From the NCBI RefSeq assembly GCF_964028195.1, contig NZ_OZ034750.1:1550001-1614000 (forward strand): a DNA stretch of 64,000 nucleotides. The letters run 5' to 3'. This stretch comes from Wolbachia endosymbiont (group A) of Pogonocherus hispidulus. GTDB lineage: Bacteria > Pseudomonadota > Alphaproteobacteria > Rickettsiales > Anaplasmataceae. A model generated the notes under the pieces. That model saw only the letters and a program-made list of their open reading frames with translations, did no database searches and was not told the DNA's origin. Position 1 is the stretch's first letter. The number at the start of each line of letters is the position of its first letter. Made by a program: the position numbers and the translations under genes. Below are positions 1 to 7,856 of this stretch, piece after piece.

Positions 1-2
1 GT

Positions 3-167
3 GCAGTGTATCCTTATTCAAGCCAAGAAGCTATCGCTGTAGTAAAGATACATAATAACGACATTAAAGGTGCAACTGAAATATTGCGTTTCCTATTAAA
101 TGACAGAAAATGCCCTATCCTAATCAAAGCTAATGCACAAGAACTACTCAGGATATATGGAAGTTAA
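3..167 (+). CDS. C-terminal end of a TPR-like protein (gene enters from left edge)
   Basis: An open frame enters from the window edge and ends in TAA after 54 codons. The tail contains 'DIKGATEILRFLL' followed by 'IKANAQELLRIYG'. This helical-pair pattern (AxxxLxxLL ... A.ELL...G) resembles the last repeat of alphaproteobacterial TPR_21/YfgM-type envelope proteins. The start and most of the protein lie outside the window, so the family call rests on about 40 residues. It could be another TPR or alpha-solenoid protein. Confidence 0.45.
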   Translation, partial: AVYPYSSQEAIAVVKIHNNDIKGATEILRFLLNDRKCPILIKANAQELLRIYGS

Positions 168-214
168 CTCATTAGACTCCTTACATAGTTTTTGGCAACA
201 ACCGTTAGAAACGA

Positions 215-660
215 AAAAACTTGCTTGACAAACTCCGCCAGCCCCCTTATCATGAAAGTGAAGCTATTTATTTATCTTCGCAATCTGTGCAGGTTAATGA
301 CAAAAAACTTAGGGTATTTGGCGTCTCATGTTTAATTTTTCGCACTACGTGCATCGCATGTCTTTAAAAATTTCTAGGTTTTTACCTATATAAGCCGAAA
401 CGCGCTTATAAGTCGTTTAAGACAGTATAGTACGCCAATTTGCAGGATTAGAGAGTGACAACTAGCTAACACGGGATTTCTTTTGCCTTTTTTCTGCTTA
501 GTAAATTTCTTAAACATTTAAACTAAGGTGAGTTGCATTTAAAAGCAGCTAAATTGCAGTGTTTAAGACTTAAAAAACGCCAATACTGAAAATAGACAAT
601 AATCAGGGCTTCTTTTGCCTTTTTTTTCGTTTGGTAAATTTCTTAATATTTATGGCTAAA
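215..660 (+). repeat. Dispersed RNA-like repeat, copy A
   Basis: First of four copies in this window (others near 32.0, 40.8 and 63.7 kb). It opens with TTGACA, 17 bp, TATCAT (225-253). A core at 317-438 follows and can fold: TTTGGCGT (317-324) pairs with the ACGCCAA region at 432-438; GCAC-TAC-GTGC (342-352) and TAGGT-TTTT-ACCTA (375-388) are hairpins; TATAAGC (389-395) pairs with GCTTATA (404-410); TGTCTT (359-364) pairs with AAGACA (419-424). T-rich runs after short stems occur near 480-500 and 607-630. There is no convincing reading frame. I interpret it as a candidate small-RNA gene or a non-autonomous repeat carrying one. Confidence 0.6.
225..253 (+). promoter_or_regulatory. sigma70-like promoter in repeat copy A
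   Basis: TTGACA (225-230) and TATCAT (248-253) are separated by exactly 17 bp. The same two hexamers and the same spacing occur in all four copies of the repeat, although the spacer bases differ between copies. Confidence 0.6.
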
Positions 661-661
661 C

Positions 662-801
662 GACAACCGTCATCCCTGTAAAGGTCAAGTAATTCGTCAT
701 TCCGCTATGTGTTAGCGGATGAGATACCGCGGCGGTATGACGGTTCGCGGTGGTATCTCGTCATCCCGCTACTTGTTAGCGGGATCTAGAGATACCGCGG
801 C
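662..801. repeat. Palindromic repeats ('ttagcgggat' family)
   Basis: Several imperfect palindromes lie here, including 'cccgctacttgttagcggg' and 'gataccgcggcggtatgac'. They match the elements near 11.97 kb and in the 32.7-33.1 kb tandem array. They are GC-richer than the surroundings and have no coding pattern. The last one abuts the dead IS110 that follows. Confidence 0.7.
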
Positions 802-1008
802 AGTTGTAAGTTAAAAATATGTTATAAAAGAAACAAGAGGGAAGATAACTCTACTCACTATAGGAATAGCGGGCGTGTGCGACCGACGCGGCGTTGACAA
901 CCGTTTATATCAAGGTACACTAGCCCTCGATACGTTTGAATAGTTGCATGGGACATATGTATGCACCCGTTTACAATCTTAAATCAATAAACTATCGAGG
1001 TTATTAAT
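800..1008 (+). other. 5' noncoding region of IS110 copy 1, possible bridge-RNA locus
   Basis: About 210 bp before the transposase ATG is nearly identical in the two copies, while the coding parts carry indels and stops. It contains a GC-rich segment ('gcgggcgtgtgcgaccgacg') and a perfect stem, CCTCGATA near 927 with TATCGAGG near 993, that encloses a TGCAT..ATGCA hairpin. IS110-group elements are known to encode a guide (bridge) RNA in the noncoding end beside the recombinase gene. Assigning that role here is inference from position and structure. Confidence 0.35.
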
Positions 1009-1563
1009 ATGGTTACATCTTATCAAAACTTTATTGACATCGGAAAATTTAAAAATGTTGTTGCGGTTCACACACAGAAGAGTGTTGTCGAATTTGATAA
1101 TAATGCTTCTGGTTGGCAACAATTGTTTAAAAAGTTTTCAGATATCTTACCTAATTCTTTAGTGACTTTAGAAAACACAGGGAATTGGTTTATCGCATTT
1201 TCTTAGATAAAAATCTAGAGTTACAGAAGCGCCAAAAAATTCTGAGAACAGTGCCAGGCAAAGTTATCTCAAGATTTTGTGTGTCTGATGCCAGAGCTTG
1301 GCTACTTAAACAGAAAAGAAGTAGCAAGTCTTGCTGGCGCATCCAAAAGAAAGTGGAAAAGCTATTGGTTATCGAAGAATAACAGGCGGTAGAAGCAATG
1401 TTCGTACTAACGGCTGCAATGGCTGCTCAAATCTGCACTTGGTGCCTTTTATTCCAAGCTCATTGAAAGTGGTAAGAAGAAGATGGTAGCTATAACAGCT
1501 CTAATGCGTAAAATTATGGTTATTGCTAATGCCAGGCTTAAAGAAGCAGTTAATATGAATTAA
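1009..1563 (+). pseudogene. IS110-family transposase, degenerate
   Basis: The N-terminal part reads MVTSYQNF..DIGKFKNVVAV and keeps the first acidic motif of the DEDD recombinase domain. The frame is then lost and the middle of the protein is missing. Further on, C-terminal pieces appear in different frames: 'PELGYLNRKEVASLAGA', 'GYRRITGGRSNVR' and 'FYSKLIESGKKKMVAITAL', which are hallmarks of the Transposase_20 domain, ending in TAA at about 1563. At least one large deletion and several frameshifts make it nonfunctional. Confidence 0.75.
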
Positions 1564-1584
1564 AAAAATCTGCATAGAAAATAA

Positions 1585-1633
1585 GTTAACGAATATGTGC
1601 GTCCACACACACTTAAAGCACATATTCGTTAAC
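1585..1633. repeat. Perfect 16-bp-arm hairpin downstream of IS110 copy 1
   Basis: GTTAACGAATATGTGC and its exact reverse complement flank a 17-nt loop, 'gtccacacacacttaaa'. A hairpin with nearly the same loop in the opposite orientation follows the intact, unrelated IS110 at 61081-61143. It could act as a terminator, a transposase target or a mobile hairpin. Confidence 0.65.
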
Positions 1634-1920
1634 CATAAAATCTAAGCAGTAACTGTTGTTTGATATAAAATTTTTCTATGATAAATTAGGGTGTTTATTG
1701 TCAAAAATGCATTTTCTAATTGAATAAAAATACAAAATTATAAACAAGAGTTGTAATAAAACTAAATTCAAAAAATTTAAAAAAAACATAGTTGATATGA
1801 CGTAGGGTTGCACTAGCTATAGCAACTTTGTCTACGCAACCATTTTCTACCGCACCATTGAACAGATAAGCTTGAAGATATCCGTTCAGATGAGTTCATT
1901 GTCCCCTAAACCGTACACGC
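1634..1920. other. AT-rich intergenic remainder of the IS110 block
   Basis: Up to about 1807 this is the duplicated tail shared with 12661-12821. The rest (1808-1920) shows no gene. It holds one copy of the 11-mer 'tatccgttcag' (1879-1889), which recurs at 7543, 7575 and 17253 close to IS256 sequences. Confidence 0.5.
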
Positions 1921-2595
1921 CTAACAAGCTACCGCTAGAGCTTGTGAAAAATTCTCTATTTTTATTCCCTTTAATTTACTGGATAAGTTGTCTACAAACA
2001 AATCTGATTTAGTGCAGATCTGCTCTATTTTTTCAGGAGATAAAGAGGAATCTAATTGATTCGCTATACCAGATACACCATCTAAAACTACTCCAGCACC
2101 GTATGGTATATATGACACAGCGTACATAGCACTTGACGTAAAATCTAGTAAGTTCTGAGAAGAAGTGGTAATTTTATACCCTACTGTGTTTTTATCTTCT
2201 CCTTTGCATTTTTTAAGCACTTTTGATGCACCATGGGGAATATAAGACATACCAACTATACCATATGAAGCCCCATTTAAGGCGTATGATACAACTACCG
2301 TTGTTGCTGATAGCGCTTTAGCTCCATATTTTGTAGTATAAAGCAGTGGCTTAAGGGCATAAGAAATAGTTTTACTTTGTGATTCAGATTCAAGCAACGA
2401 ATTTAGTTCTTCTTGTGTTGCTGTACATTCAAAAAATTCTTCCTCATCAATTTCTGCAAGATCAATCTCTTCAAAACCCTCATCAATATCTACAGGAGTC
2501 ACTGTTTCTTTTATAGGGCTAACTTCTACATTACTTCCAATAATACTCGGATTATTAGAATTTCTGCCAAAAAGATTTGAAAACATGCTAAACAT
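1921..2595 (-). CDS. Hypothetical protein, acidic N-terminus, small-residue-rich repeats
   Basis: This is a 224-aa protein that I do not recognise. Residues 30-70 are strongly acidic ('EGFEEIDLAEIDEEEFFE'). The middle carries two related segments, 'MSYIPHGASKVL' and 'VSYIPYGAGVVLDG', within a weakly hydrophobic, Ala/Gly/Tyr/Ser-rich stretch (about 95-180) that could associate with membranes. There is no signal peptide. The start is uncertain between ATG codons at 2595 and 2586. It stands alone between the dead IS110 and the murJ-asmA pair and reads in the same direction as them. Secretion into the host is possible, but nothing in the sequence shows it. Confidence 0.6.
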   Translation of the reverse strand: MFSMFSNLFGRNSNNPSIIGSNVEVSPIKETVTPVDIDEGFEEIDLAEIDEEEFFECTATQEELNSLLESESQSKTISYALKPLLYTTKYGAKALSATTVVVSYALNGASYGIVGMSYIPHGASKVLKKCKGEDKNTVGYKITTSSQNLLDFTSSAMYAVSYIPYGAGVVLDGVSGIANQLDSSLSPEKIEQICTKSDLFVDNLSSKLKGIKIENFSQALAVAC

Positions 2596-2691
2596 TTTTT
2601 TTACCTACAACTTAACGCTCATATCAATATATTAACCTAATATTAACCAGGTGTCAAGCACATATGACTCTTATAAACAGATGTTAGTAAA

Positions 2692-5235
2692 TTAACTATT
2701 CCTCTTGCCAACCAGAGCGATGAAGATTTGGTCTACATCAAAACTCATCTTAGGACGCCAAATAGGGCCATCCAAATGCATATCGATATAGATTGGATTA
2801 CTATAGTTTGGTGGTATGAAAAAGAACCTGAATATAGAAGCTAAAGCGAAGTTAGATAAGGTTAAATTAGAAGAGATCGACCCTGATGCTTGATCAATCC
2901 CGAATTGTAAACTAGTTGAACATATACCATTACTAATACTTGCTTTTCCGCTAATATTTTCAAAAAATGTACTGCCATTATATATATCAACATAAGCAAA
3001 TGTGGAAATTTCAGATTTATTCTTACTGCTTAACAAATTAGTGATAAATGAATTAAAATCTACATTAGTAACTTCTATTCCCTGCGCTTGTAGGTTTACA
3101 TCTCCTGATAAGTTACTAGCCCAATCATGAAAACTTTTTCCTTGAGTTTTGATTTCACCATTTAAGCTTACCTGACCATTTACATTGTCAATTCCTATAA
3201 CCTTACCAATCTTTTTAGTGTCCAAATTTACAATAGAAAATCTTGTATTCATTGAGTCTGATCTTAAATAACCCTGAAAAAACACTTGCCCGTGTTCTAA
3301 TACGTAACTTGCCTGCCTGATAGTGATAACGTTGTTTCTCATTACCGCATCCAAATTAAAATCTTTCAAAATATTCTGCTCGGTTTTAAATTCTGCAGTA
3401 TTGATTTGCACATTTGCATCAAAGCCTTCTTTATCATCCAAAAAATCAAGCTGCTTTGTTGACCATTGAATTTGATCTATCTCATTTCTTGAATTTCTTT
3501 TTACCTCTACTAAATTTGGTAATTTAAAGATATTTCCATTAAATTTATTGCCCGTAAGGTTCACATCTAATAAAGGTTTGGCGTATTTTTGATCTACTAA
3601 TATTTTTGCATTACCGGTAATATCGAAATCTTCTCCAGATAGTTTTATTTTATCTGCAACTAGCTTACCTTTTTCCATTTTCAGCAAAAAATCCAAATTT
3701 TTAATTTTCGTATCATTCAATGTAAGGTTATTAACACTGGCCTTTATATTTGCATCATACTGAAAATTTTTCAGCCGTTGCATTTTAGATAAACTGCTAA
3801 ACAATGAATGATCATATTTATCTGCATCAAGATTATGCATGCTAAATTTGCCATCAATCACACTGCGTTTTTTTGCGTAACTCATCTTAATTGATCCTTG
3901 CAAGGATTCCTTATTATTTAGCAGTCTAATGTCTGAGATAGATAATATTCTTGGTGCAAGGTGCAATTTAGAACTTAGTGTAAATTGATTTTTCTGGTTT
4001 TCTTTCATCTTTATAGAAGGGAAAAAACATGAAATGAATGACTCAAAATCACCTCCTTCGACTAATAAATCACCGTCGAATTCAGATAGGGCATTATTGT
4101 TTGAGATCTCTCCTGATAAGTAAGATATATTATTGATTCCGGGAAATTTAAGAAGCGTATTAACTTTTACTTTGCCATCAGTGGATTTTAGTACAGCACG
4201 GAAATTGTCCAATATTTTGTTTTGATATTGAATGTTAGAAGCTTCCATATTAAAATTTAAGCTCAAGTTCTTTGGCACAACTGCTCTAAAACATTCCAGA
4301 AGATCCTTCATATTCGTTGTTCTTTGTGAATCATTTTGTATGGAATCTAAGTCAACTTTGCTGAAGCTAATATTGAGATTAGTGTGATCGCCTTTTCTAT
4401 CATTTTGTATTGTACCACTGGCTTGCATGCTTTTGGAATCAATTTTTAAGTCAGTTACCGTAAACTCATTTTCATCGAGGTTGATATTAGATGATATCTC
4501 AATATTTTCACTAGGAATAACACAAGAAAGAAAGCTAAGATTAATGATTTTTGCTAAATCACTCACAGAACCGGAACTATTATTAATCGTTAGTGTTAAA
4601 TTACCCTGGAGTTCTTCTTGATTTCTATTACCTGTAAATAGCAAATTTACAAAATTTGATTCAACACTAATGTATACATTCTTTTTTGTGATATTAACCT
4701 TTCCTGAAAAATCGTAATTATTATCACCTACCTTTACTTTACCAGAGAATTGCCTATTTTTTTTTACAGCAACTTCCTTTATGTTAACAATATCAGCGAA
4801 ATCACTTTTAAAACTTACTTGGCTGTCTTTTATTACTGTATCAACTATGTTACCACTGGCTTTTGCATTTATAATATTAAGTAAATTTTCTTTGTTGCTT
4901 TTCATGCCAAGCAATGTAATTGACTTTGGTTGCAACGAAAATAAAAGCAACGATAGGAGCGATGGCCTTATTTCAATTTTTCTTACACTAATTAAATCTG
5001 ATAACTTTTGCTCTTTATTTTTGTTGTATTGTACATATACATTATAAATAGTGAGCTTTGGAGTAATGAGTGAAACTTCAACTTTCCCTCCAATATGCAC
5101 TTTAGCATCATACGTTCTCTCCAACTCTTTTATAATATATTTCCTGTAGCCACTCCAATCCTTAAAAGTTGCAGCAATGTGCATAAGAATTAATAGCAGC
5201 GAGATTGATAATATGGCATATACAGAAAGTCTCAT
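2692..5235 (-). CDS. AsmA-like envelope protein
   Basis: This is an 847-aa protein. One N-terminal membrane segment (residues 5-24, 'YAILSISLLLILMHIAA') is followed by a long, beta-rich, low-cysteine region typical of AsmA/TamB-like proteins. Known family members are anchored in the inner membrane, extend through the periplasm and are linked to lipid transport or outer-membrane assembly. The C-terminal 250 residues ('GQVSLNGEIKTQGKSF', 'VNLQAQGIEV') fit the AsmA C-terminal domain. The gene starts 3 nt after the murJ stop codon, so the two are probably cotranscribed. The family call is firm at superfamily level; the precise role is unknown. Confidence 0.7.
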   Translation of the reverse strand: MRLSVYAILSISLLLILMHIAATFKDWSGYRKYIIKELERTYDAKVHIGGKVEVSLITPKLTIYNVYVQYNKNKEQKLSDLISVRKIEIRPSLLSLLLFSLQPKSITLLGMKSNKENLLNIINAKASGNIVDTVIKDSQVSFKSDFADIVNIKEVAVKKNRQFSGKVKVGDNNYDFSGKVNITKKNVYISVESNFVNLLFTGNRNQEELQGNLTLTINNSSGSVSDLAKIINLSFLSCVIPSENIEISSNINLDENEFTVTDLKIDSKSMQASGTIQNDRKGDHTNLNISFSKVDLDSIQNDSQRTTNMKDLLECFRAVVPKNLSLNFNMEASNIQYQNKILDNFRAVLKSTDGKVKVNTLLKFPGINNISYLSGEISNNNALSEFDGDLLVEGGDFESFISCFFPSIKMKENQKNQFTLSSKLHLAPRILSISDIRLLNNKESLQGSIKMSYAKKRSVIDGKFSMHNLDADKYDHSLFSSLSKMQRLKNFQYDANIKASVNNLTLNDTKIKNLDFLLKMEKGKLVADKIKLSGEDFDITGNAKILVDQKYAKPLLDVNLTGNKFNGNIFKLPNLVEVKRNSRNEIDQIQWSTKQLDFLDDKEGFDANVQINTAEFKTEQNILKDFNLDAVMRNNVITIRQASYVLEHGQVFFQGYLRSDSMNTRFSIVNLDTKKIGKVIGIDNVNGQVSLNGEIKTQGKSFHDWASNLSGDVNLQAQGIEVTNVDFNSFITNLLSSKNKSEISTFAYVDIYNGSTFFENISGKASISNGICSTSLQFGIDQASGSISSNLTLSNFALASIFRFFFIPPNYSNPIYIDMHLDGPIWRPKMSFDVDQIFIALVGKRNS

Positions 5236-5238
5236 AGT

Positions 5239-6726
5239 TTACACATGTTTAAAATTCCCTATAAATGTTAGGTAAAGAGTACCAAAATAAACAATAACAC
5301 TCAAAGCTATTAAAGTCGTTAAATAAACAATACGAGCCAACATTTTATCAAAAAATAATCCTGCCAACAAAGAATTAAAAATATAAAGGGCTATTGACAT
5401 GACTACCGTTGCTACAAAAATTTTCATGATATTTAACAATAACGCTTGGCTAACCTTATACATTTTATTTATTGTTAAATAACTAATTAATAGAATGGAG
5501 TTTATCCAAGTGGAAACGGAAGTAGCGATAGCAATTCCCGTATGCTGATATTCGTTCATTAACAGAAGGTTTAGCACTACATTAATTCCAAGGCACATTA
5601 GTGAAAATATAGTTGGTATTTTCAGATTGCCTTTAGCAAAAAATGTGGGTAGCAATACTTTATTTATAATAAATGCAGGTAAAGAAAGAGAAAATGCTAT
5701 TAACGTGGGAGCAGTTTGCTGCACTGCATAATGATCAAACCGGCCGTAAGAAAAAAGCGTAAGTAAAATTATGTCGGGAATAATGATAAAGGCAGCAGTT
5801 GTTGGCATAATTAACATTAATCCTATGTTGAGAGCCTTGTTCTGTATTTTGACTATATTTTCAGTATTATTCACCTGTTTTGAAATTAAAGGAAGAAGCA
5901 CTGTACCGATTGCAGTACCGATTATTCCCTGCGGTAGTTGATTTAGTCTATCGGCATAATATATATAGGACACCGCATTTGGTATAAAACTCGCCATGAT
6001 TGTATCAATCCATAAGCTTATTTGAGTTACACAATTGTTGATAATTGCAGGTATCACACGCTTAAAAAACAACCTTACTTCATTGCTTAATTCAAGGCTA
6101 AAAGAAAAAGCTGCCTTTAACTTGTATGCACTAAATAGTATCAAAAGTAGCTGGAAAATTCCTCCTATAAGGACAGCTATAGAAAGGTTGTGCGCTGGAG
6201 TTTTTACGTAAGGCACAAACAAACTGATGATTAAACAGAGATTCAAAACGATTGGTGCAATAGCTGTTGAAGCAAAATGCTGCTTTACTTGCAGCATTCC
6301 GCCAATAAGTGATGCAATTGAAACAAAGATTATGTAGGGCATCATAATTCTTGATAAAGTAACAGTAAGGGTAAACTTACTTTGGTCAAATCCAGGAGCA
6401 AAAATTTGAATCATATAAGGGGAGAAAGTTTGCATGATAAGACAAAAAATTACTAAGATAATAAACGTAATGGATATTACACTACTTGCAAAATTAAATG
6501 CCTTTTTATTATCATATGATTCTGTCGAGTATAACGGTATGAATGAGGTAGTGAACGCTCCTTCTGCAAAAAATGCTCGAAATAGATTGGCAAAGCGAAA
6601 CGAAGAAAAAAATATGTCTGCAAGAGAGTTCGTACCAATAACCGTAGCAATCAATACATCTCTTATTAACCCTGAGATCCTTGAAATAGCCGTAAAAAAA
6701 CTAAATGTGAAAATACTTTTAAACAT
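5239..6726 (-). CDS. murJ: Lipid II flippase MurJ
   Basis: This 495-aa polytopic protein opens with 'FFTAISRISGLIRDVLIA', matching the MurJ/MviN start (SRilGlvRd..iA). It continues with 'FRFANLFRAFFAEGAFTTSF', which contains the conserved R-R-x-F-AEGAf motif. About 14 hydrophobic segments follow, and length is normal for the family. MurJ moves lipid-linked peptidoglycan precursor across the inner membrane. It probably serves the residual lipid II pathway kept in Wolbachia, along with PBP2 and FtsZ encoded further along the window. It is the first gene of a pair with the AsmA-like gene. Confidence 0.92.
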   Translation of the reverse strand: MFKSIFTFSFFTAISRISGLIRDVLIATVIGTNSLADIFFSSFRFANLFRAFFAEGAFTTSFIPLYSTESYDNKKAFNFASSVISITFIILVIFCLIMQTFSPYMIQIFAPGFDQSKFTLTVTLSRIMMPYIIFVSIASLIGGMLQVKQHFASTAIAPIVLNLCLIISLFVPYVKTPAHNLSIAVLIGGIFQLLLILFSAYKLKAAFSFSLELSNEVRLFFKRVIPAIINNCVTQISLWIDTIMASFIPNAVSYIYYADRLNQLPQGIIGTAIGTVLLPLISKQVNNTENIVKIQNKALNIGLMLIMPTTAAFIIIPDIILLTLFSYGRFDHYAVQQTAPTLIAFSLSLPAFIINKVLLPTFFAKGNLKIPTIFSLMCLGINVVLNLLLMNEYQHTGIAIATSVSTWINSILLISYLTINKMYKVSQALLLNIMKIFVATVVMSIALYIFNSLLAGLFFDKMLARIVYLTTLIALSVIVYFGTLYLTFIGNFKHV

Positions 6727-6875
6727 ACCACTACTTCATTAGTGTCAATACGATTAACTATAATGGTAAAAGCATAAATGAAAATATTTATTGGCTAAAC
6801 TTAAAACCCTCTGCAAAAGGAGAGTTAAATAATCAATTGACTATTTGCGCTCTTATGTTAGAAATTTTATATCTT

Positions 6876-6952
6876 GGCGGGCGTAGCTCAGTTGGTAGAG
6901 CGTCAGTTTGTGGTACTGAATGTCGCCAGTTCAATCCTGGTCGCTCGCCCCA
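6876..6952 (+). tRNA. tRNA-His (GTG)
   Basis: A complete cloverleaf: an extra G at position -1 (6876) opposite discriminator C; a 7-bp acceptor GCGGGCG/CGCTCGC with one G-T; TA then the D-arm GCTC..GAGC; anticodon stem TCAGT/ACTGA with loop TTGTGGT (anticodon GTG at 6910-6912); T-arm GCCAG/CTGGT with loop TTCAATC; and an encoded CCA. The extra 5' G is the identity element of tRNA-His. Confidence 0.96.
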
Positions 6953-7025
6953 CTAAAATTTTCTGCTTGACGGAGATATGAACAAATGGTAATATTATTA
7001 TTTATCAATTAATTAGGGAGAGTAT

Positions 7026-7474
7026 ATGGATGACGACACTAAAAAATTTTTAATATTGTGTGGTGCAGCATCAGTAATAGGAGCATTGACAGGTTTGGGA
7101 TTGAGTTTTACAGCTTTGTCACCTTTGGTTATAGGTGGAATTGTTGCTGCCGTTCCTGTAATATTACTCGCTGCATATAGTATATGCAAAGGAGAATGCT
7201 CCAAGAAAAATCTTTTCATATCTGCTCGTTTATGCGTTACAAGCGCTGCAATTGGAGTTGGCCTTGCTGCAGCCGCAACTACTATTTTTCTGGTGCAATG
7301 CTTGGACTGGGCTCTGCAGCTTTAGCAGGTGCAACAATAGGAGTAATAGCGCCAATTGCAGGGCTTTTTGCGACTATAGCTATATCACTTGCAGCTGAAA
7401 AAGTGAATGAGCACATTATATCACCTATAGTTGAGTGTTTTTCTTCAAAAGGGAAGGGGTACGAATCACTTTAA
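7026..7474 (+). pseudogene. Small Ala/Gly-rich membrane protein, split by one frameshift
   Basis: A good ribosome site (agggaga) precedes ATG 7026. The first frame (MDDDTKKFLILCGAAS...) encodes hydrophobic helices near residues 8-28, 36-54 and 70-90, then runs into out-of-frame sequence. A second frame continues sensibly from about 7290 ('AMLGLGSAALAGATIGVIA') to TAA at 7474. The switch falls at a run of five T (atttttctgg). Restoring one base gives a protein of about 149 residues with four hydrophobic segments and the tail 'SSKGKGYESL'. The family is not recognised. It may be a real disruption or a sequencing error. Confidence 0.55.
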
Positions 7475-7706
7475 ACCAATTAAGTAAGGTTTCTGCTTTC
7501 TGTTATTCTAGTGTGCAGCATATAGCTGTACGAATATTTGTGTATCCGTTCAGCTAAGCGGTGTGAGGGACGAGTATCCGTTCAGAGGTGTAGCTTAAGA
7601 GACAATAGATAGAAGGTTTTGAAAGGGATTAAGATTCTTTATTTCCCAAAAAATAAATGTAACAAACAAGATACCCACTTTAAATGGTTGGGCCTTAACT
7701 TGACGC
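7475..7706. other. Intergenic region with short dispersed repeats
   Basis: There is no gene. Two copies of 'tatccgttcag' lie at 7543 and 7575. The second is followed by about 50 bp that resembles the sequence after the copy at 17253 (both contain 'ttaagaRacRatagatag'). The segment looks like insertion-sequence debris. Confidence 0.4.
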
Positions 7707-7836
7707 GTATGGTTTATTTAACACTCCCACTATGGCTATACCTAATTGGGCTTTAACTATATCTCAACTTGATATTTTCTTTCCTGGTAGATTGAAAGTT
7801 GAGTTGAGTTAAAAATGCGGTTTGACACACTTTTTT
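7707..7836 (+). mobile_element. Remnant of an IS256-family element end
   Basis: 'actatggctatacctaatt' through 'ttgagttaaaaatgcggttt' matches, with changes, the last 30 or so codons of the IS256 transposase at 17.4 kb and the start of its terminal repeat. Immediately before it, 'gtttatttaacactccc' (about 7712-7728) is itself an outer terminal-repeat end in the same orientation. Two element ends therefore appear fused, as after internal deletion or tandem insertion. Confidence 0.6.
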
Positions 7837-7856
7837 GAACATTCCCTAACCTCAAT

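Larger units (their letters stand above)
790..1807 (+). mobile_element. Decayed IS110-family element, copy 1
   Basis: A block of about 1 kb recurs in direct orientation at about 11.98-12.82 kb. It comprises a roughly 210-bp structured noncoding leader, a broken IS110 transposase and an AT-rich tail ending in 'gatatgacgtaggg'. Copy 1 keeps a stretch (about 1415-1650) that copy 2 lacks, whereas copy 2 keeps 6 bp near the transposase start that copy 1 has lost. The outer ends of the original insertion cannot be set. Confidence 0.7.
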
